Assembly (NCBI GenBank): GCA_905235735.1
Contig: CAJOMU010000004.1
Coordinates: forward strand, 79,441 to 143,440
Direction of reading: 5' to 3'
DNA from: an uncultured Synergistales bacterium
GTDB taxonomy: Bacteria; Synergistota; Synergistia; Synergistales; Aminobacteriaceae
Length of the DNA: 64,000 bases
Part shown: one piece after another, positions 1-8,586 of the stretch
Layout of the letters: every line of letters starts with the position of its first letter
Position numbering within the stretch: the stretch's first letter is position 1
The notes under the pieces: model-generated
What the model was told of the DNA's origin: nothing
Seen by the model: the letters and a program-made list of their open reading frames with translations, nothing else
Database searches by the model: none
Made by a program: the position numbers and the translations under genes

Positions 1-1545
1 TACATTTGTTCCCTTCGTGAGCTCCAAATCATCAAGCAATGTCTGAGGAGTTCTCTTGTCGCTGATTGTTGGTTTCATTGGGAGGAATTTCAGCGTCTTC
101 TTAACATCCTTCGAGGCTGTGAACGCCGCATTTCCGAGTTTGAATGTTATCGTCTTATCCACTGAGGTGTCAGAACCGAAATAGATTTTGTCAGTATCAG
201 AAGCATCCGTACCTATGTTGCCTTCATCTTCAGCGAGTTTACCCGAAATCGTCAGCTTATCAGGATCGAATTCGAATCCCGTCGGTAAACCCTCCGCAGT
301 AACTGAAACAGAATGTTCATTCGTTCCGCCAGACACTGTTAATCTCTGAGTGTACGTTTTGCCGTAGGTAACATTATTCAGATTCGCCGTTGTTATGTCT
401 GGTGAACCAAGAACTGTAAGCGTGAAGGTCTTCGTATTCTTGCCGTAAGAGTTCTGAGTTTGCAGAGCAATGTTATACGTTCCTGCTACCTTCGGAGTTC
501 CTGATAGAGTGTAAGTGAACCTCTGAGGATCATCTCCGCTTGGTGTTGAAGCTGTCGTCATGCTGAGACCTGTTGATGACGGAAGCCCTGTTACAACAAG
601 AGGTTGTATTCCTATTTCTCCTGCCGGCGATTTCGGCGATGCACTTACGGTCGCAAACTCAACAGCCTTAATTGGTGTACCAACTCCCGGAACAGTTACG
701 CCGTCTGGTGCTGCAAGTGAAGTTATGTCTGTTGAGGCCGGGCTGTTGATGCTCGGAGCAATTCCGGCTATCTTCAGTGTGAACTCTTTCGTTGTTGTCC
801 CTTTCACTACGGTCGTTGACGAGCCTTTTTTATCATTCGTTGCTGTAACTTTGAACTTTTGGCCTGTAGTTGATGTCGGTTTCAGGAGCTTATCTGACGA
901 GAGTATCAGGTCTCCGCTTGCATCATTGCTTACTGTAATTCCGTAACCATTGAGGATGGTCTGAACATCAGACGTAACTGTCATGTTGACGAATTTATCC
1001 ATAGAGTCCTTATTGCCCGTTACGCTGATCACTTGATAATATGTGTCGCCGTGTTTGCCGTCAGCAATCTTTGTCGTTGTGATCTTTGGATCTGATTTTT
1101 GAAGAGGTGGCACAACAGTTATAGTTAAAGTAACTGCGCTTCCAAAAGTATCCGTCCTGCCTTCTCCTCTTAATGCTTTTAACTTAAATTGAAATGCACC
1201 ACTGGAAGAGGGTTTTCCACTAACTGTAACGCTCCCTACACCATTGTTAGTCGTAATTGTAACATTTAAACCTGCTTTTTTTATCGCAGCTTCTGCTGTT
1301 ATGTCGGTGGAAAACACAGCAGCAGTCTGATATTCATTCTCATCCCTCATATAAACGTACTGAACCGTTTGTGTTCTTGTCTCATTCTGAATAAATCCAG
1401 TATACTCAGACCCGTTAGGTACTCCATCCTTACTAGTACCATTCCATAACTCTATAGCTGCATAAGCTCCTGAGACAAACGTAAGAGAAAGTATCATACT
1501 CAAGAGCATAGCAAGACCTATAGTACGCCTTCCATTTTTCACCAT
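1..1545 (-). CDS. Secreted Ig-like repeat protein, 3' end beyond window
   Basis: The reading frame is open from an ATG at 1545 to base 1 (515 codons, no stop), so only the N-terminal part is seen. An AGGAGG lies 5 bases before the ATG. Residues 1-29 form a signal peptide: basic start, hydrophobic core, and an Ala-Tyr-Ala cleavage site. The rest is Thr/Ser/Lys-rich and repeats a putative Ig (He_PIG-like) pattern: G-L-P-x-G-(2-10 residues) followed by S/T-G-x-P-x-x-x-G-x-Y/F. It shares signal peptide, early 'Y-x-Q/N-T-V-Q/K-Y-x-Y' segment and repeat style with the 1631-residue protein at 27997-32892, so they are paralogues. A surface or adhesive role is inferred only; no enzyme domain is visible. 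Confidence 0.85.
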   Translation of the reverse strand, partial: MVKNGRRTIGLAMLLSMILSLTFVSGAYAAIELWNGTSKDGVPNGSEYTGFIQNETRTQTVQYVYMRDENEYQTAAVFSTDITAEAAIKKAGLNVTITTNNGVGSVTVSGKPSSSGAFQFKLKALRGEGRTDTFGSAVTLTITVVPPLQKSDPKITTTKIADGKHGDTYYQVISVTGNKDSMDKFVNMTVTSDVQTILNGYGITVSNDASGDLILSSDKLLKPTSTTGQKFKVTATNDKKGSSTTVVKGTTTKEFTLKIAGIAPSINSPASTDITSLAAPDGVTVPGVGTPIKAVEFATVSASPKSPAGEIGIQPLVVTGLPSSTGLSMTTASTPSGDDPQRFTYTLSGTPKVAGTYNIALQTQNSYGKNTKTFTLTVLGSPDITTANLNNVTYGKTYTQRLTVSGGTNEHSVSVTAEGLPTGFEFDPDKLTISGKLAEDEGNIGTDASDTDKIYFGSDTSVDKTITFKLGNAAFTASKDVKKTLKFLPMKPTISDKRTPQTLLDDLELTKGTNV

Positions 1546-1813
1546 AAAAACCTCCTTAAATTTTTTTTCTTGACTTATCGGCTCGCGGATGAGAGAATGA
1601 GTACCGAAAAATCGAGAGAAAAAATTGAATTTTGAGTGTAAAAATAATTTCCTATGATACTTTTGCGCAATAAAAAAAGTTATCACGAAAAAGCATCGCC
1701 CTATGTGCGCGTTTTGCTATGGTTATTTTTTCGCGTACCTCCTTTCGCATTATTTTATGTGTCGGATGTTTTTTTGCATTGCTTTACTTTCGGGTATCTT
1801 ATCATTCATATTT

Positions 1814-2581
1814 TCAAACTGCAAGATTGAAAGTATTTCTGTTGATGTTATATTTCACCTTCCAGAACCATAAACCACATGCAGGAACGTTCATAGCTGA
1901 TTCAATTCTTTCTCCTCCCGATAACAATCCTTCAAGCCATTCGAGATTACGTTTCCCTGATGCTATTTCGTTTACGTTCCCAACGATTATGCGTACCATG
2001 TTAGTCAGGAATGATTGTGCCTTAATGCTTATGATTGAGAGTTTGCCTCGCTTGCGTATCCTGAGTGTATCAATCGTTCTGTATGGGTCATCAGGACATT
2101 CACCGGCTCTGCAGAATGCTCTGAAGTTGTGCCTGCCCTGAATCATTTCACATGCCTTCCTTGCAAGTGTCATATCCCATTCATGGCCTTTACGCCACCA
2201 GACGAAATTATTCATGAACGGAGGACAGACGTAATCATTCCAGATGAAATATTTGTATTCGCGTGAGACAGCAGAGTATCTTGCACTGAAGTCATCGGGA
2301 ACGTGATAGATTTTCATTATGCGAATGTCTTCGGGAAGATAGAAGTTAATTGCGAGGCGTAATTTGTCGGGAGTGAAATCTTTTGCGAGTTCAAAACTTG
2401 CAACCTGTCCGTATGCATTAACACCCTTATCTGTACGTCCTGCACCTATGATTCTGACAGGAGCACCTGAGATTTTCCCAAGTGCCCCTTCGATTACTTC
2501 CTGAATACTTAATGCATCGGGCTGAATCTGCCAGCCTGAATAATTTTTGCCGAGATAGCTTATTTTTGCGGCATACTTCAT
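1814..2581 (-). CDS. truA: tRNA pseudouridine(38-40) synthase TruA
   Basis: TruA converts U38-U40 of the tRNA anticodon arm to pseudouridine in the cytoplasm. The 255-residue length fits the family. The catalytic motif GAGRTDKGVNAYGQ is present with the nucleophile Asp51, and the N-terminal substrate-binding segment Y-x-G-x-x-Y-x-G-W-Q is intact at residues 9-18. It is the last gene of the long ribosomal-protein block: its ATG lies 9 bases after the stop of the GNAT gene, so it is probably co-transcribed. In many Firmicutes and relatives truA follows ecfT directly; here the GNAT/small-protein pair lies between them. Confidence 0.95.
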   Translation of the reverse strand: MKYAAKISYLGKNYSGWQIQPDALSIQEVIEGALGKISGAPVRIIGAGRTDKGVNAYGQVASFELAKDFTPDKLRLAINFYLPEDIRIMKIYHVPDDFSARYSAVSREYKYFIWNDYVCPPFMNNFVWWRKGHEWDMTLARKACEMIQGRHNFRAFCRAGECPDDPYRTIDTLRIRKRGKLSIISIKAQSFLTNMVRIIVGNVNEIASGKRNLEWLEGLLSGGERIESAMNVPACGLWFWKVKYNINRNTFNLAV

Positions 2582-2590
2582 TCGTTACAC

Positions 2591-3163
2591 CTAGATGAAC
2601 CTCAACAGCTGATTCAAATTAACGTTATCCTGAGTTATTCGCGAATTGAAAAACTTGAAGCCGTTCTGATGATAAAAATTCATAAGCTGCGGTTTATCTT
2701 CGCATTCAAGAAATTCAATGACCCCTCCAAGAAAATATTTAGCATGAAAGATAATATCATGTGCCATATTCAGAAGAGCAGAACCATTTATGCGCTTGTC
2801 TTCTGGAAGAGCGAAATTTTTTCCAAGCTGTGCGATAAAATATGCCGATGCCGTGTATGTACTTGTATCTTCATTGAGAACTGAAACCCGCGAAATTTTT
2901 CTGCGCATAGAATTACTCAGTACAGAAGCTAGAACAGATATAGGTTTTACGGCTATGGAAAAGTAACCTGCCAGTTCAAAATTATCCTCTGAGAACACAA
3001 GATAAGTAACTGACTGGTCTTTTCTCGTGAAATTAACAGAATTGTGCAGTAAAAATTTTTCAACATCATGATTTATCGGGCATGAAAAGCTCATCAATAT
3101 ATCATTAAGTTCTTCGTTATCAATGTATGCCCTAATATTAACGACTGAATACTTTTCTGACAT
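2591..3163 (-). CDS. GNAT acetyltransferase, candidate toxin (copy A)
   Basis: A 190-residue GNAT-fold protein. Visible features are the segment KDQSVTYLVF (beta strand after the N-terminal helices), A-Q-L-G-K-N-F followed by a G-x-x-L-L acetyl-CoA-loop helix, and the C-terminal GNAT signature D-x-x-x-L-x-x-F-Y-x-x-N-G-F. It overlaps the preceding small gene by 26 bases. An equivalent pair occurs at 26803-27631 and shares these motifs closely. The arrangement (short gene first, overlapping GNAT second) is that of GNAT toxin-antitoxin modules such as TacAT/AtaRT, which acetylate aminoacyl-tRNA. The partner here is not the usual DUF1778 ribbon-helix-helix protein, so toxin function is inference. 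It could instead be an ordinary acetyltransferase. Confidence 0.75.
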   Translation of the reverse strand: MSEKYSVVNIRAYIDNEELNDILMSFSCPINHDVEKFLLHNSVNFTRKDQSVTYLVFSEDNFELAGYFSIAVKPISVLASVLSNSMRRKISRVSVLNEDTSTYTASAYFIAQLGKNFALPEDKRINGSALLNMAHDIIFHAKYFLGGVIEFLECEDKPQLMNFYHQNGFKFFNSRITQDNVNLNQLLRFI

Positions 3164-3341
3164 GATGCTTTTTCCAGTTTTCCATAAGATTCATAATCTC
3201 TTTTCCGTCCGTCAGTAACTTTCCGATTGAAGGCTGTCGTTCTGTTCTGTCCTGTTCAGCCTCATCAAGTGCATTAATGAAACGCACAGCACTTTCCGTA
3301 TCGGTAATCACGAAATTATGCATAATGCTTGAAGTAGCCAA
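3138..3341 (-). CDS. Small partner of GNAT protein, candidate antitoxin (copy A)
   Basis: A 67-residue protein when started at the TTG at 3341. An ATG in the same frame at 3350 abuts the Shine-Dalgarno CAGGAG (3351-3356) with no spacing, whereas the TTG has a 9-base spacing and makes the N-terminus start (M)ATSSI, exactly like copy B at 27631. Both copies share ATSSI-x(2-3)-F-V-I near the start and a second segment L-L-T-D-x-K-E-I. The protein is small and charged, with no recognised DNA-binding motif. It overlaps the GNAT gene and starts 16 bases after the ecfT stop, so it is embedded in the ribosomal/ECF operon. Antitoxin role is inferred from arrangement only. Confidence 0.7.
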   Translation of the reverse strand: MATSSIMHNFVITDTESAVRFINALDEAEQDRTERQPSIGKLLTDGKEIMNLMENWKKHHVRKVFSR

Positions 3342-3357
3342 AAATCTCATCTCCTGT

Positions 3358-4128
3358 TCATATAATGAATACTAACACTCCTGCAATCACTCCCGAAAGA
3401 ATAACTGCACATGTATCTTTGAATTTCCAGACTAACGGCTTTCGTCTCGTCCTTCCTTCACCGCCGTTATACCCTCGTGCTTCCATCGCAATAGCAATCT
3501 CATCTGCCCTCCTGAATATTATAACGAACAGAGGTATCAGTACAGGCATGAACGCCATAGCACGCTTAAAGATATTCCCCTGATCCAGTCTTGCACCTCG
3601 TGATAGCTGTGCTCGTATTATCTTGTCTGTCTCCTGCATCAGTAACGGAATGAATCGAAGTGCCATAGCAATCATCATCGAGCATTCATGAACTGGAAAT
3701 TTGAATCTCTCAAGAGGATACAGCATAGCATCAAGACCGTCTGCGAGTTCCAGAGGTGCAGTAGTGAGAGGAAGCATTACGGCAAAGAGCATGAGAATGA
3801 AAAGCCTGAACGACATAAATAGCGCGTGAGCCAGAGCATTGATGAACGAATCACTGAATAAACCAGCTATTATGTTGAATACGAACGTGAATATCACGAG
3901 GAACATAACAGGTTTAGCTGAACGCAGCAGTGAAGGCCATGAAATTTTTGACGCATGAACCAGAACGAACAAAATTAATGTCCATATGGCAATTTCAGGG
4001 ACATTATCTGCGGGAAATACGGCGGATACAATGAACATAAGCGAGAAAAATTTAGCTCTTGGGTCAAGGCTGTGAATAAATGAATCTGTTGGTATGTACT
4101 GTCCTAAAGTTAAGTTTGCGAAATTCAT
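3358..4128 (-). CDS. ecfT: ECF transporter T component (EcfT)
   Basis: A 256-residue CbiQ/EcfT-family membrane protein with about five to six hydrophobic segments, which couples the ATPases to a substrate-binding S component for vitamin or metal uptake. The two Ala-Arg-Gly coupling motifs are visible as S-R-G-A-R (QLSRGARLD) and E-A-R-G-Y (AMEARGYNGG) in the cytoplasmic helices. Its ATG overlaps the stop of the fused ATPase gene by four bases, indicating translational coupling. No S component is encoded here, so this is probably a group II (shared) ECF module serving S proteins elsewhere. Confidence 0.93.
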   Translation of the reverse strand: MNFANLTLGQYIPTDSFIHSLDPRAKFFSLMFIVSAVFPADNVPEIAIWTLILFVLVHASKISWPSLLRSAKPVMFLVIFTFVFNIIAGLFSDSFINALAHALFMSFRLFILMLFAVMLPLTTAPLELADGLDAMLYPLERFKFPVHECSMMIAMALRFIPLLMQETDKIIRAQLSRGARLDQGNIFKRAMAFMPVLIPLFVIIFRRADEIAIAMEARGYNGGEGRTRRKPLVWKFKDTCAVILSGVIAGVLVFII

Positions 4129-5801
4129 AGTATCAGTGAAATAAAATCTTCATAATTATATAGTAACGGGAAATTTTGATTTACCCTTCTGACTTCTGAC
4201 GATAATCTTAACACATCAGGCCATGCTTCAGGCTCAAGTGTATTCATGATTCCCTCGAGGACTTCATGAGGAGTACCTTCCTGAATCACAGTTCCGTCTC
4301 TGAGCATTAGAATTCTGTCGCTGTAATTCAAGGCCATGTTCAGATCATGCGATATAGTGATAACAGTCTTGCCTTCATCGCGTAACCTTGAGAGCATAGA
4401 TAGCAGCTTCTTCTGATATGACGCGTCTAATCCTGCTAAAGGTTCATCGAGAACAATGCAGTCAGGTTTAGCGGACAGAACTGAAGCAATAGCTACAAGT
4501 CTTCGTTCACCGCCAGATAATGCGATTGGGTTACGTTCCAGAAAAGATTTATCGAGACTTACGCATTCAAGACCGTAAAGTATCGCATCATCGAGTTCAT
4601 GATTCTTAAAGCCTGCATTCTTGGGAGCAAAAGCTAATTCCTCGCGTACTGTCGGAGAGAATAACTGATCTTCGGGATGTTGAAACACTAATCCGACCTT
4701 CTGACGCAATGAATGAACTTCTTCACCTTTCTGCGGAATGTCTGAGCCGTTGAAATATATTTTTCCCTCCTGAACCTTATATAGCGCATTCAAGTGCTGA
4801 ACCAGTGTTGATTTTCCTGAACCTGTCCTGCCGATTACGGAGAGCCATTCACCGCTGTAAATCTTCGCATTAATATTCCTGAGCACATAGCTGTTCACAT
4901 CATCATACATGAACGATAAGTTTTCGATTCTGAACTTCTCCGCCAAATTATCCCTTTGAGTATGAGTTAATATTTTCGGCTTAATGTCTGCAAGGTCATC
5001 GGGGAATTTGATATTGTGTTCAGCGAAATATTTCTGTACCTTTAATTCATCAGGTATCCCGAAGCCTAAACTCACTGCATCATTCCAGAATTCGGACGTA
5101 TTACCTTCCCATATGACCTGGCCATGTGAAAGCACAATTACGTGCTGAATGTCATCGAAATTATCTGCTTCAATCTGATGTGTAACCTGTATTATAGTCA
5201 TGCCTTCAGAATGAAGTTCGCGTAATGCATTCTCAACATCAATTCTGCCTTTTGGGTCTAACATTGCAGTAGCCTCATCGAGAATGAGACACTCAACTTT
5301 AGCCGCAAGTGCACCAGCGAGAGCTACACGCTGCTTTTCACCTCCAGACAGGGCATACACAGCCGAATCGCGTTTATGAATCATGTTCACGCGTTCAATT
5401 GACGAATCAACACGAGCCTGAATTTCATTTGACGGCAGACCTTGATTTTCAGGTGCAAACGCAATGTCATCTTCAACCATAGCCGCGACAATTTGATTCT
5501 CCGGGTCTTGAAAGACCATGCCTATTGTGCCTCGCAAGTCTCTGAAGTTCATAGTCTGAATGTCAGTTCCGTTTATGAGACATTTGCCTTCTATGGGAGC
5601 TTCGAGACCTCCCATAATTTTCACCAGCGTAGATTTTCCTGATCCGTTATGACCGAGAATAGCAATGCGTTCGCCTCTGTTTACAAAAAACGAGACGCGG
5701 TTTAAAGCACGTCCCGTATGTTTTGCATCGTATGAGAACGAAACAGATTGCACCTCGATTAACGGTGTATCATCTCTATTTCTGTTCTTCTTTTTCAACA
5801 A
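4125..5801 (-). CDS. ecfA: Fused ECF transporter ATPase (EcfA1-EcfA2)
   Basis: A 558-residue protein with two complete ABC ATPase domains. Domain 1 has Walker A GHNGSGKST (50-58), signature LSGGEKQR (151-158) and Walker B CLILDE (171-176). Domain 2 has Walker A GRTGSGKST (324-332), signature LSGGERR (428-434) and Walker B CIVLDE (448-453). In most genomes EcfA1 and EcfA2 are separate genes; here they are one polypeptide joined by a linker at about 245-290. It overlaps the 3' end of rplQ by 26 bases and is coupled to ecfT. The location after rplQ is the conserved one for the group II ECF module. Both ATP sites look intact. Confidence 0.94.
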   Translation of the reverse strand: MLKKKNRNRDDTPLIEVQSVSFSYDAKHTGRALNRVSFFVNRGERIAILGHNGSGKSTLVKIMGGLEAPIEGKCLINGTDIQTMNFRDLRGTIGMVFQDPENQIVAAMVEDDIAFAPENQGLPSNEIQARVDSSIERVNMIHKRDSAVYALSGGEKQRVALAGALAAKVECLILDEATAMLDPKGRIDVENALRELHSEGMTIIQVTHQIEADNFDDIQHVIVLSHGQVIWEGNTSEFWNDAVSLGFGIPDELKVQKYFAEHNIKFPDDLADIKPKILTHTQRDNLAEKFRIENLSFMYDDVNSYVLRNINAKIYSGEWLSVIGRTGSGKSTLVQHLNALYKVQEGKIYFNGSDIPQKGEEVHSLRQKVGLVFQHPEDQLFSPTVREELAFAPKNAGFKNHELDDAILYGLECVSLDKSFLERNPIALSGGERRLVAIASVLSAKPDCIVLDEPLAGLDASYQKKLLSMLSRLRDEGKTVITISHDLNMALNYSDRILMLRDGTVIQEGTPHEVLEGIMNTLEPEAWPDVLRLSSEVRRVNQNFPLLYNYEDFISLIL

Positions 5802-6147
5802 GTTCTATCACTGCCATTGGTGAGCCGTCGCCTTTCCTTGCGCCCAGCTTTACGATTCTAGTGTAACCGCCCTTATCGAAGCTCTTATATTTCGGTGCTA
5901 TATCCCGAAATAATTTCGTGGCTGCTTCTTTATGCGGCATCTTCGAAAACACTACGCGGATGTCATGAACTGAACCGCCTCTTGCACGCGTGATTAATTT
6001 TTCGGCAACTCTGCGTAACTCTTTTGCTCTTGTTACTGTCGTGATAATGCTGCCTTTAAGGAATAAACTTGCGGCCATGTTACCGAGCATTAATCTTCTG
6101 TGGCTGCCGTAACGTCCGAGTGTCCTGTGATCAACATGATGTCTCAA
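5776..6147 (-). CDS. rplQ: 50S ribosomal protein L17
   Basis: L17 of the large subunit, 123 residues. The N-terminus M-R-H-H-V and the segments RKLG-like TLGRYGSHR and ANLF-like MLGNMAASLF match the family. It starts at TTG 6147, with GGGAGG 12 bases upstream; no ATG is available at the conserved start. It follows rpoA by 27 bases, in the standard rpoA-rplQ order. Confidence 0.95.
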   Translation of the reverse strand: MRHHVDHRTLGRYGSHRRLMLGNMAASLFLKGSIITTVTRAKELRRVAEKLITRARGGSVHDIRVVFSKMPHKEAATKLFRDIAPKYKSFDKGGYTRIVKLGARKGDGSPMAVIELVEKEEQK

Positions 6148-6174
6148 TTTCTGTTTGCACCTCCCTGTTATGAG

Positions 6175-7401
6175 TTATTCTTTTGATTCTGATTCTGATT
6201 TTGCTTCTGCATCTGCGTCAGATTCTGATTCTTCGCTTGATTCTTCACTTGCTTTTTCGCTTACGTCTTCTGCATTCTCGTCAGATGATTCATCACTGCT
6301 GTTTTGAGCATCTTCTGATGTTGGCGTGGGTTCAACCTTGAGAGCATGGCCAAGAGCAGTGAGTTTTTTCTCAATTTCAGTCAGCGAAATTTTTCCGAGA
6401 TTGCGAATCTTCAATAAATCCTCGCGTGATCTCTGGAGCAAATCTCCTACGGTCTGAATTCCTCCGCGTAACAGGCAGTTCTCACTTCTGATTGAGAGTT
6501 CAAGTTCATGAATCGAATGCGAGAACAGCTCATCATCTCCTGTTTTAGTCGCGCTTGATGTCGGCTTTGTCGGTGGTTCGCTCGGCTTCTCTATTTCTAA
6601 TACGGCTGGTTTTACAGGCATAAGCGGAGCAGTTCCGACGGTATCCGCAATCTGTGAGAAATAATCCTGTGCAATTCTTGATGCCTCACCTACAGCGTCT
6701 TCAGGTGAAATTGCGCCGTTAGTCCAAACTTCGAGAACAAGACGCTCATAATCAATGCTCTGTCCGACTCTTGCAGGCTCAATCGTATAGTTCACTCTCT
6801 TAACGGGTGAGAAGATTGCATCAGCCAGTAACGCATTAACGGGTAACGGAGGCTGAGAAGGTCTCTCACGTTCAGCAGAGAGATAACCTACGCCGCGTTC
6901 AACGTAAATTTCCATTAAGAGATGAGCTTTAGGTTCAAGAGTGCAGAGAAAGCCATCTCCGAAGAATTCAAAATCATTATCCCACGGCATATCTTTTGCT
7001 GTTATGACTCCGGGATTCTCTTCGCGTGTGAAAAAGTCTTTAGGCAGATCATCAGAATCGAGCGTGATAATCTTGAAGCCGTCAGCATTGAGTTCACTCT
7101 GTTCAGTCTTTGCTCTTATGGGAATATGTTTAAGGTTCATTAGAATCTCTATGACATCCTCGCGTACTCCTTTAATCGTGCTGAACTCATGAAGTACTCC
7201 CTCAATCTTTACGGCAGTAACAGCCGCACCTCTGATTGATGAGAGCAGCAATCTTCTGAGAGCATTCCCTAAAGTATCACCGTAACCCCTTTCGAGAGGC
7301 TCAAGATACAATTTTCCGTAATCCTGAGTCTTTTCCTCGATATAAACTTTAAATCTGGTGTTGTTCTCCAAATTCAAAACTCCTTCAGATTCAACGACCA
7401 C
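6175..7401 (-). CDS. rpoA: RNA polymerase alpha subunit with acidic tail
   Basis: Alpha dimerises to nucleate RNA polymerase assembly. Residues 1-255 are the N-terminal domain (ERGYGDTLGNALRRLLLSS motif at 37-55), 256-289 a Pro/Lys/Thr linker, and 290-352 the C-terminal domain with its helix-hairpin-helix (LLKIRNLGKISLTEI). After residue 356 comes a tail of about 52 residues made almost only of Ser, Glu, Asp and Ala, which makes the protein 408 residues against the usual 310-340. The start is GTG 7401, with GAGGAG inside the end of rpsK 9 bases upstream. The four-base overlap zone with the rpsK stop suggests coupling. The tail may affect activator or polymerase contacts, but this is unknown. 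Confidence 0.95.
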   Translation of the reverse strand: MVVESEGVLNLENNTRFKVYIEEKTQDYGKLYLEPLERGYGDTLGNALRRLLLSSIRGAAVTAVKIEGVLHEFSTIKGVREDVIEILMNLKHIPIRAKTEQSELNADGFKIITLDSDDLPKDFFTREENPGVITAKDMPWDNDFEFFGDGFLCTLEPKAHLLMEIYVERGVGYLSAERERPSQPPLPVNALLADAIFSPVKRVNYTIEPARVGQSIDYERLVLEVWTNGAISPEDAVGEASRIAQDYFSQIADTVGTAPLMPVKPAVLEIEKPSEPPTKPTSSATKTGDDELFSHSIHELELSIRSENCLLRGGIQTVGDLLQRSREDLLKIRNLGKISLTEIEKKLTALGHALKVEPTPTSEDAQNSSDESSDENAEDVSEKASEESSEESESDADAEAKSESESKE

Positions 7402-7799
7402 TAAACTCTTCTCCTCTTAGGCGGTCTGCATCCGTTGTGCGGGATAGGTGTAGCGTCCTTGATTAAATTAACCTGTAGACCTGCCGCCTGCAGTGCCCTT
7501 ATCGCACTTTCACGGCCTGGTCCTGGCCCTTTGACAACAACGTCAATCTCCTGAACTCCCTGATCCTGTGCACCTTTCGCAACCTGCTGTGCCGCAATCT
7601 GAGCCGCAAATGGTGTTGATTTCCTTGCACCCTTGAAGCCTACATTGCCGCCTGATGCCCACGTGATTATATTTCCGCCTCTGTCGCTGATACACAGAAC
7701 CGTATTGTTGAACGTTGAGTATATGTGTGCAACTCCGTAATTTATATTTTTCTTCTCGCGCCTTTTGCCTTTACGAGCCTGCGCTGTTCTCTTTGCCAA
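7401..7799 (-). CDS. rpsK: 30S ribosomal protein S11
   Basis: S11 of the small-subunit platform, 132 residues. Family hallmarks [32 protein letters not shown] and the C-terminal [12 protein letters not shown] are present. The start is TTG 7799 with GGAGG 10 bases upstream. Its stop overlaps the GTG of rpoA. rpsD, which often sits between rpsK and rpoA, is missing here. Confidence 0.96.
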   Translation of the reverse strand: MAKRTAQARKGKRREKKNINYGVAHIYSTFNNTVLCISDRGGNIITWASGGNVGFKGARKSTPFAAQIAAQQVAKGAQDQGVQEIDVVVKGPGPGRESAIRALQAAGLQVNLIKDATPIPHNGCRPPKRRRV

Positions 7800-7827
7800 C
7801 TTTAATTTACCTCCTGTTTAAGCTGCC

Positions 7828-8205
7828 TTATTTCGTAGCAACCTTCTTGTTCGCAACTGTTCTTCTTGGGCCTTTGCGGGTTCTTGCATTAGTCTTTGTG
7901 CGCTGACCTCTGACTGGAAGGCCAAGACGATGGCGAATTCCTCTGTAGCATCCGATGTCCATCAATCTCTTGATATTCATCGAAATCTCGCGTCTGAGAT
8001 CTCCTTCAACTTTGTAGTTGTCTTCAATCTCGCGTCTCAATTTCTGACTGTCTTCTTCGCTGAGGTCTTTCACTCTTGTGTCAGGATTAACGCCTGTAGC
8101 CGCAAGAATCTTCTGTGAAGTTTTAAGGCCGATTCCGAAAATGTACGTTAAACCGATTTCTACCCTTTTCTCTCTGGGCAGATCTACTCCTGCTATACGT
8201 GCCAT
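7828..8205 (-). CDS. rpsM: 30S ribosomal protein S13
   Basis: S13 in the small-subunit head, 125 residues. It opens with [20 protein letters not shown] and has the conserved [27 protein letters not shown] region split across residues 90-115, which contacts tRNA and 16S rRNA. It sits between rpmJ and rpsK as in most bacteria, 9 bases after the rpmJ stop. Confidence 0.96.
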   Translation of the reverse strand: MARIAGVDLPREKRVEIGLTYIFGIGLKTSQKILAATGVNPDTRVKDLSEEDSQKLRREIEDNYKVEGDLRREISMNIKRLMDIGCYRGIRHRLGLPVRGQRTKTNARTRKGPRRTVANKKVATK

Positions 8206-8214
8206 TTAAATCAA

Positions 8215-8340
8215 TTACCTCCTGACACCCTGACGCTGTTTATGTCTTGGGTTACGCGAGCAAATTACGCGCACGACACCATGACGGCGGATAACTCTGC
8301 AAAATTCGCAGATAGGTTTTACTGATGGGCCTACTTTCAT
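8215..8340 (-). CDS. rpmJ: 50S ribosomal protein L36
   Basis: A 41-residue reading frame, ATG 8340 to TAA 8215. It begins [14 protein letters not shown] and ends NPRHKQRQG plus four residues, matching L36. The zinc ribbon ligands are Cys11, Cys14, Cys27 and His33 (C-x2-C-x12-C-x5-H), so this is the zinc-binding form. It is located between infA and rpsM, the usual position. Confidence 0.95.
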   Translation of the reverse strand: MKVGPSVKPICEFCRVIRRHGVVRVICSRNPRHKQRQGVRR

Positions 8341-8358
8341 TTTTTATATCACCTGAAT

Positions 8359-8586
8359 TTATTTGTATCGATAAATTATTCTGCCCCGCGATAAATCATA
8401 TGGGGTGATTTCAACGAGCACTTTATCACCTGGTAATATCTTGATGAAGTGCATTCTCATTTTTCCGCTGACGTGTGCCAAAACACGATGTCCATTTTCA
8501 AGTTCAACTCTGAACATTGCGTTCGGCAGTGGTTCGGAAATTACACCTTTAACTTCGATTACGTCCTCTTTGCCGGAATTTGCCAT
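8359..8586 (-). CDS. infA: Translation initiation factor IF-1
   Basis: IF-1 blocks the ribosomal A site during initiation. The 75 residues form an OB fold with the family segments [30 protein letters not shown] and [12 protein letters not shown]. Its ATG overlaps the stop of the KOW-protein gene by one base, and rpmJ follows at 18 bases. Confidence 0.96.
   Translation of the reverse strand: MANSGKEDVIEVKGVISEPLPNAMFRVELENGHRVLAHVSGKMRMHFIKILPGDKVLVEITPYDLSRGRIIYRYK

Noticed and set aside
560..946. Plus-strand ORF of 128 codons
   Set aside because: It is antisense to the Ig-like gene at 1-1545, has no ribosome site or family features, and arises from that gene's codon bias.
1546..1813. Riboswitch or small gene between truA and the left Ig-like gene
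   Set aside because: AT-rich, with an orphan AAGGAGG near 1740 on the minus strand but no following start codon; no convincing promoter or motif for a known riboswitch.
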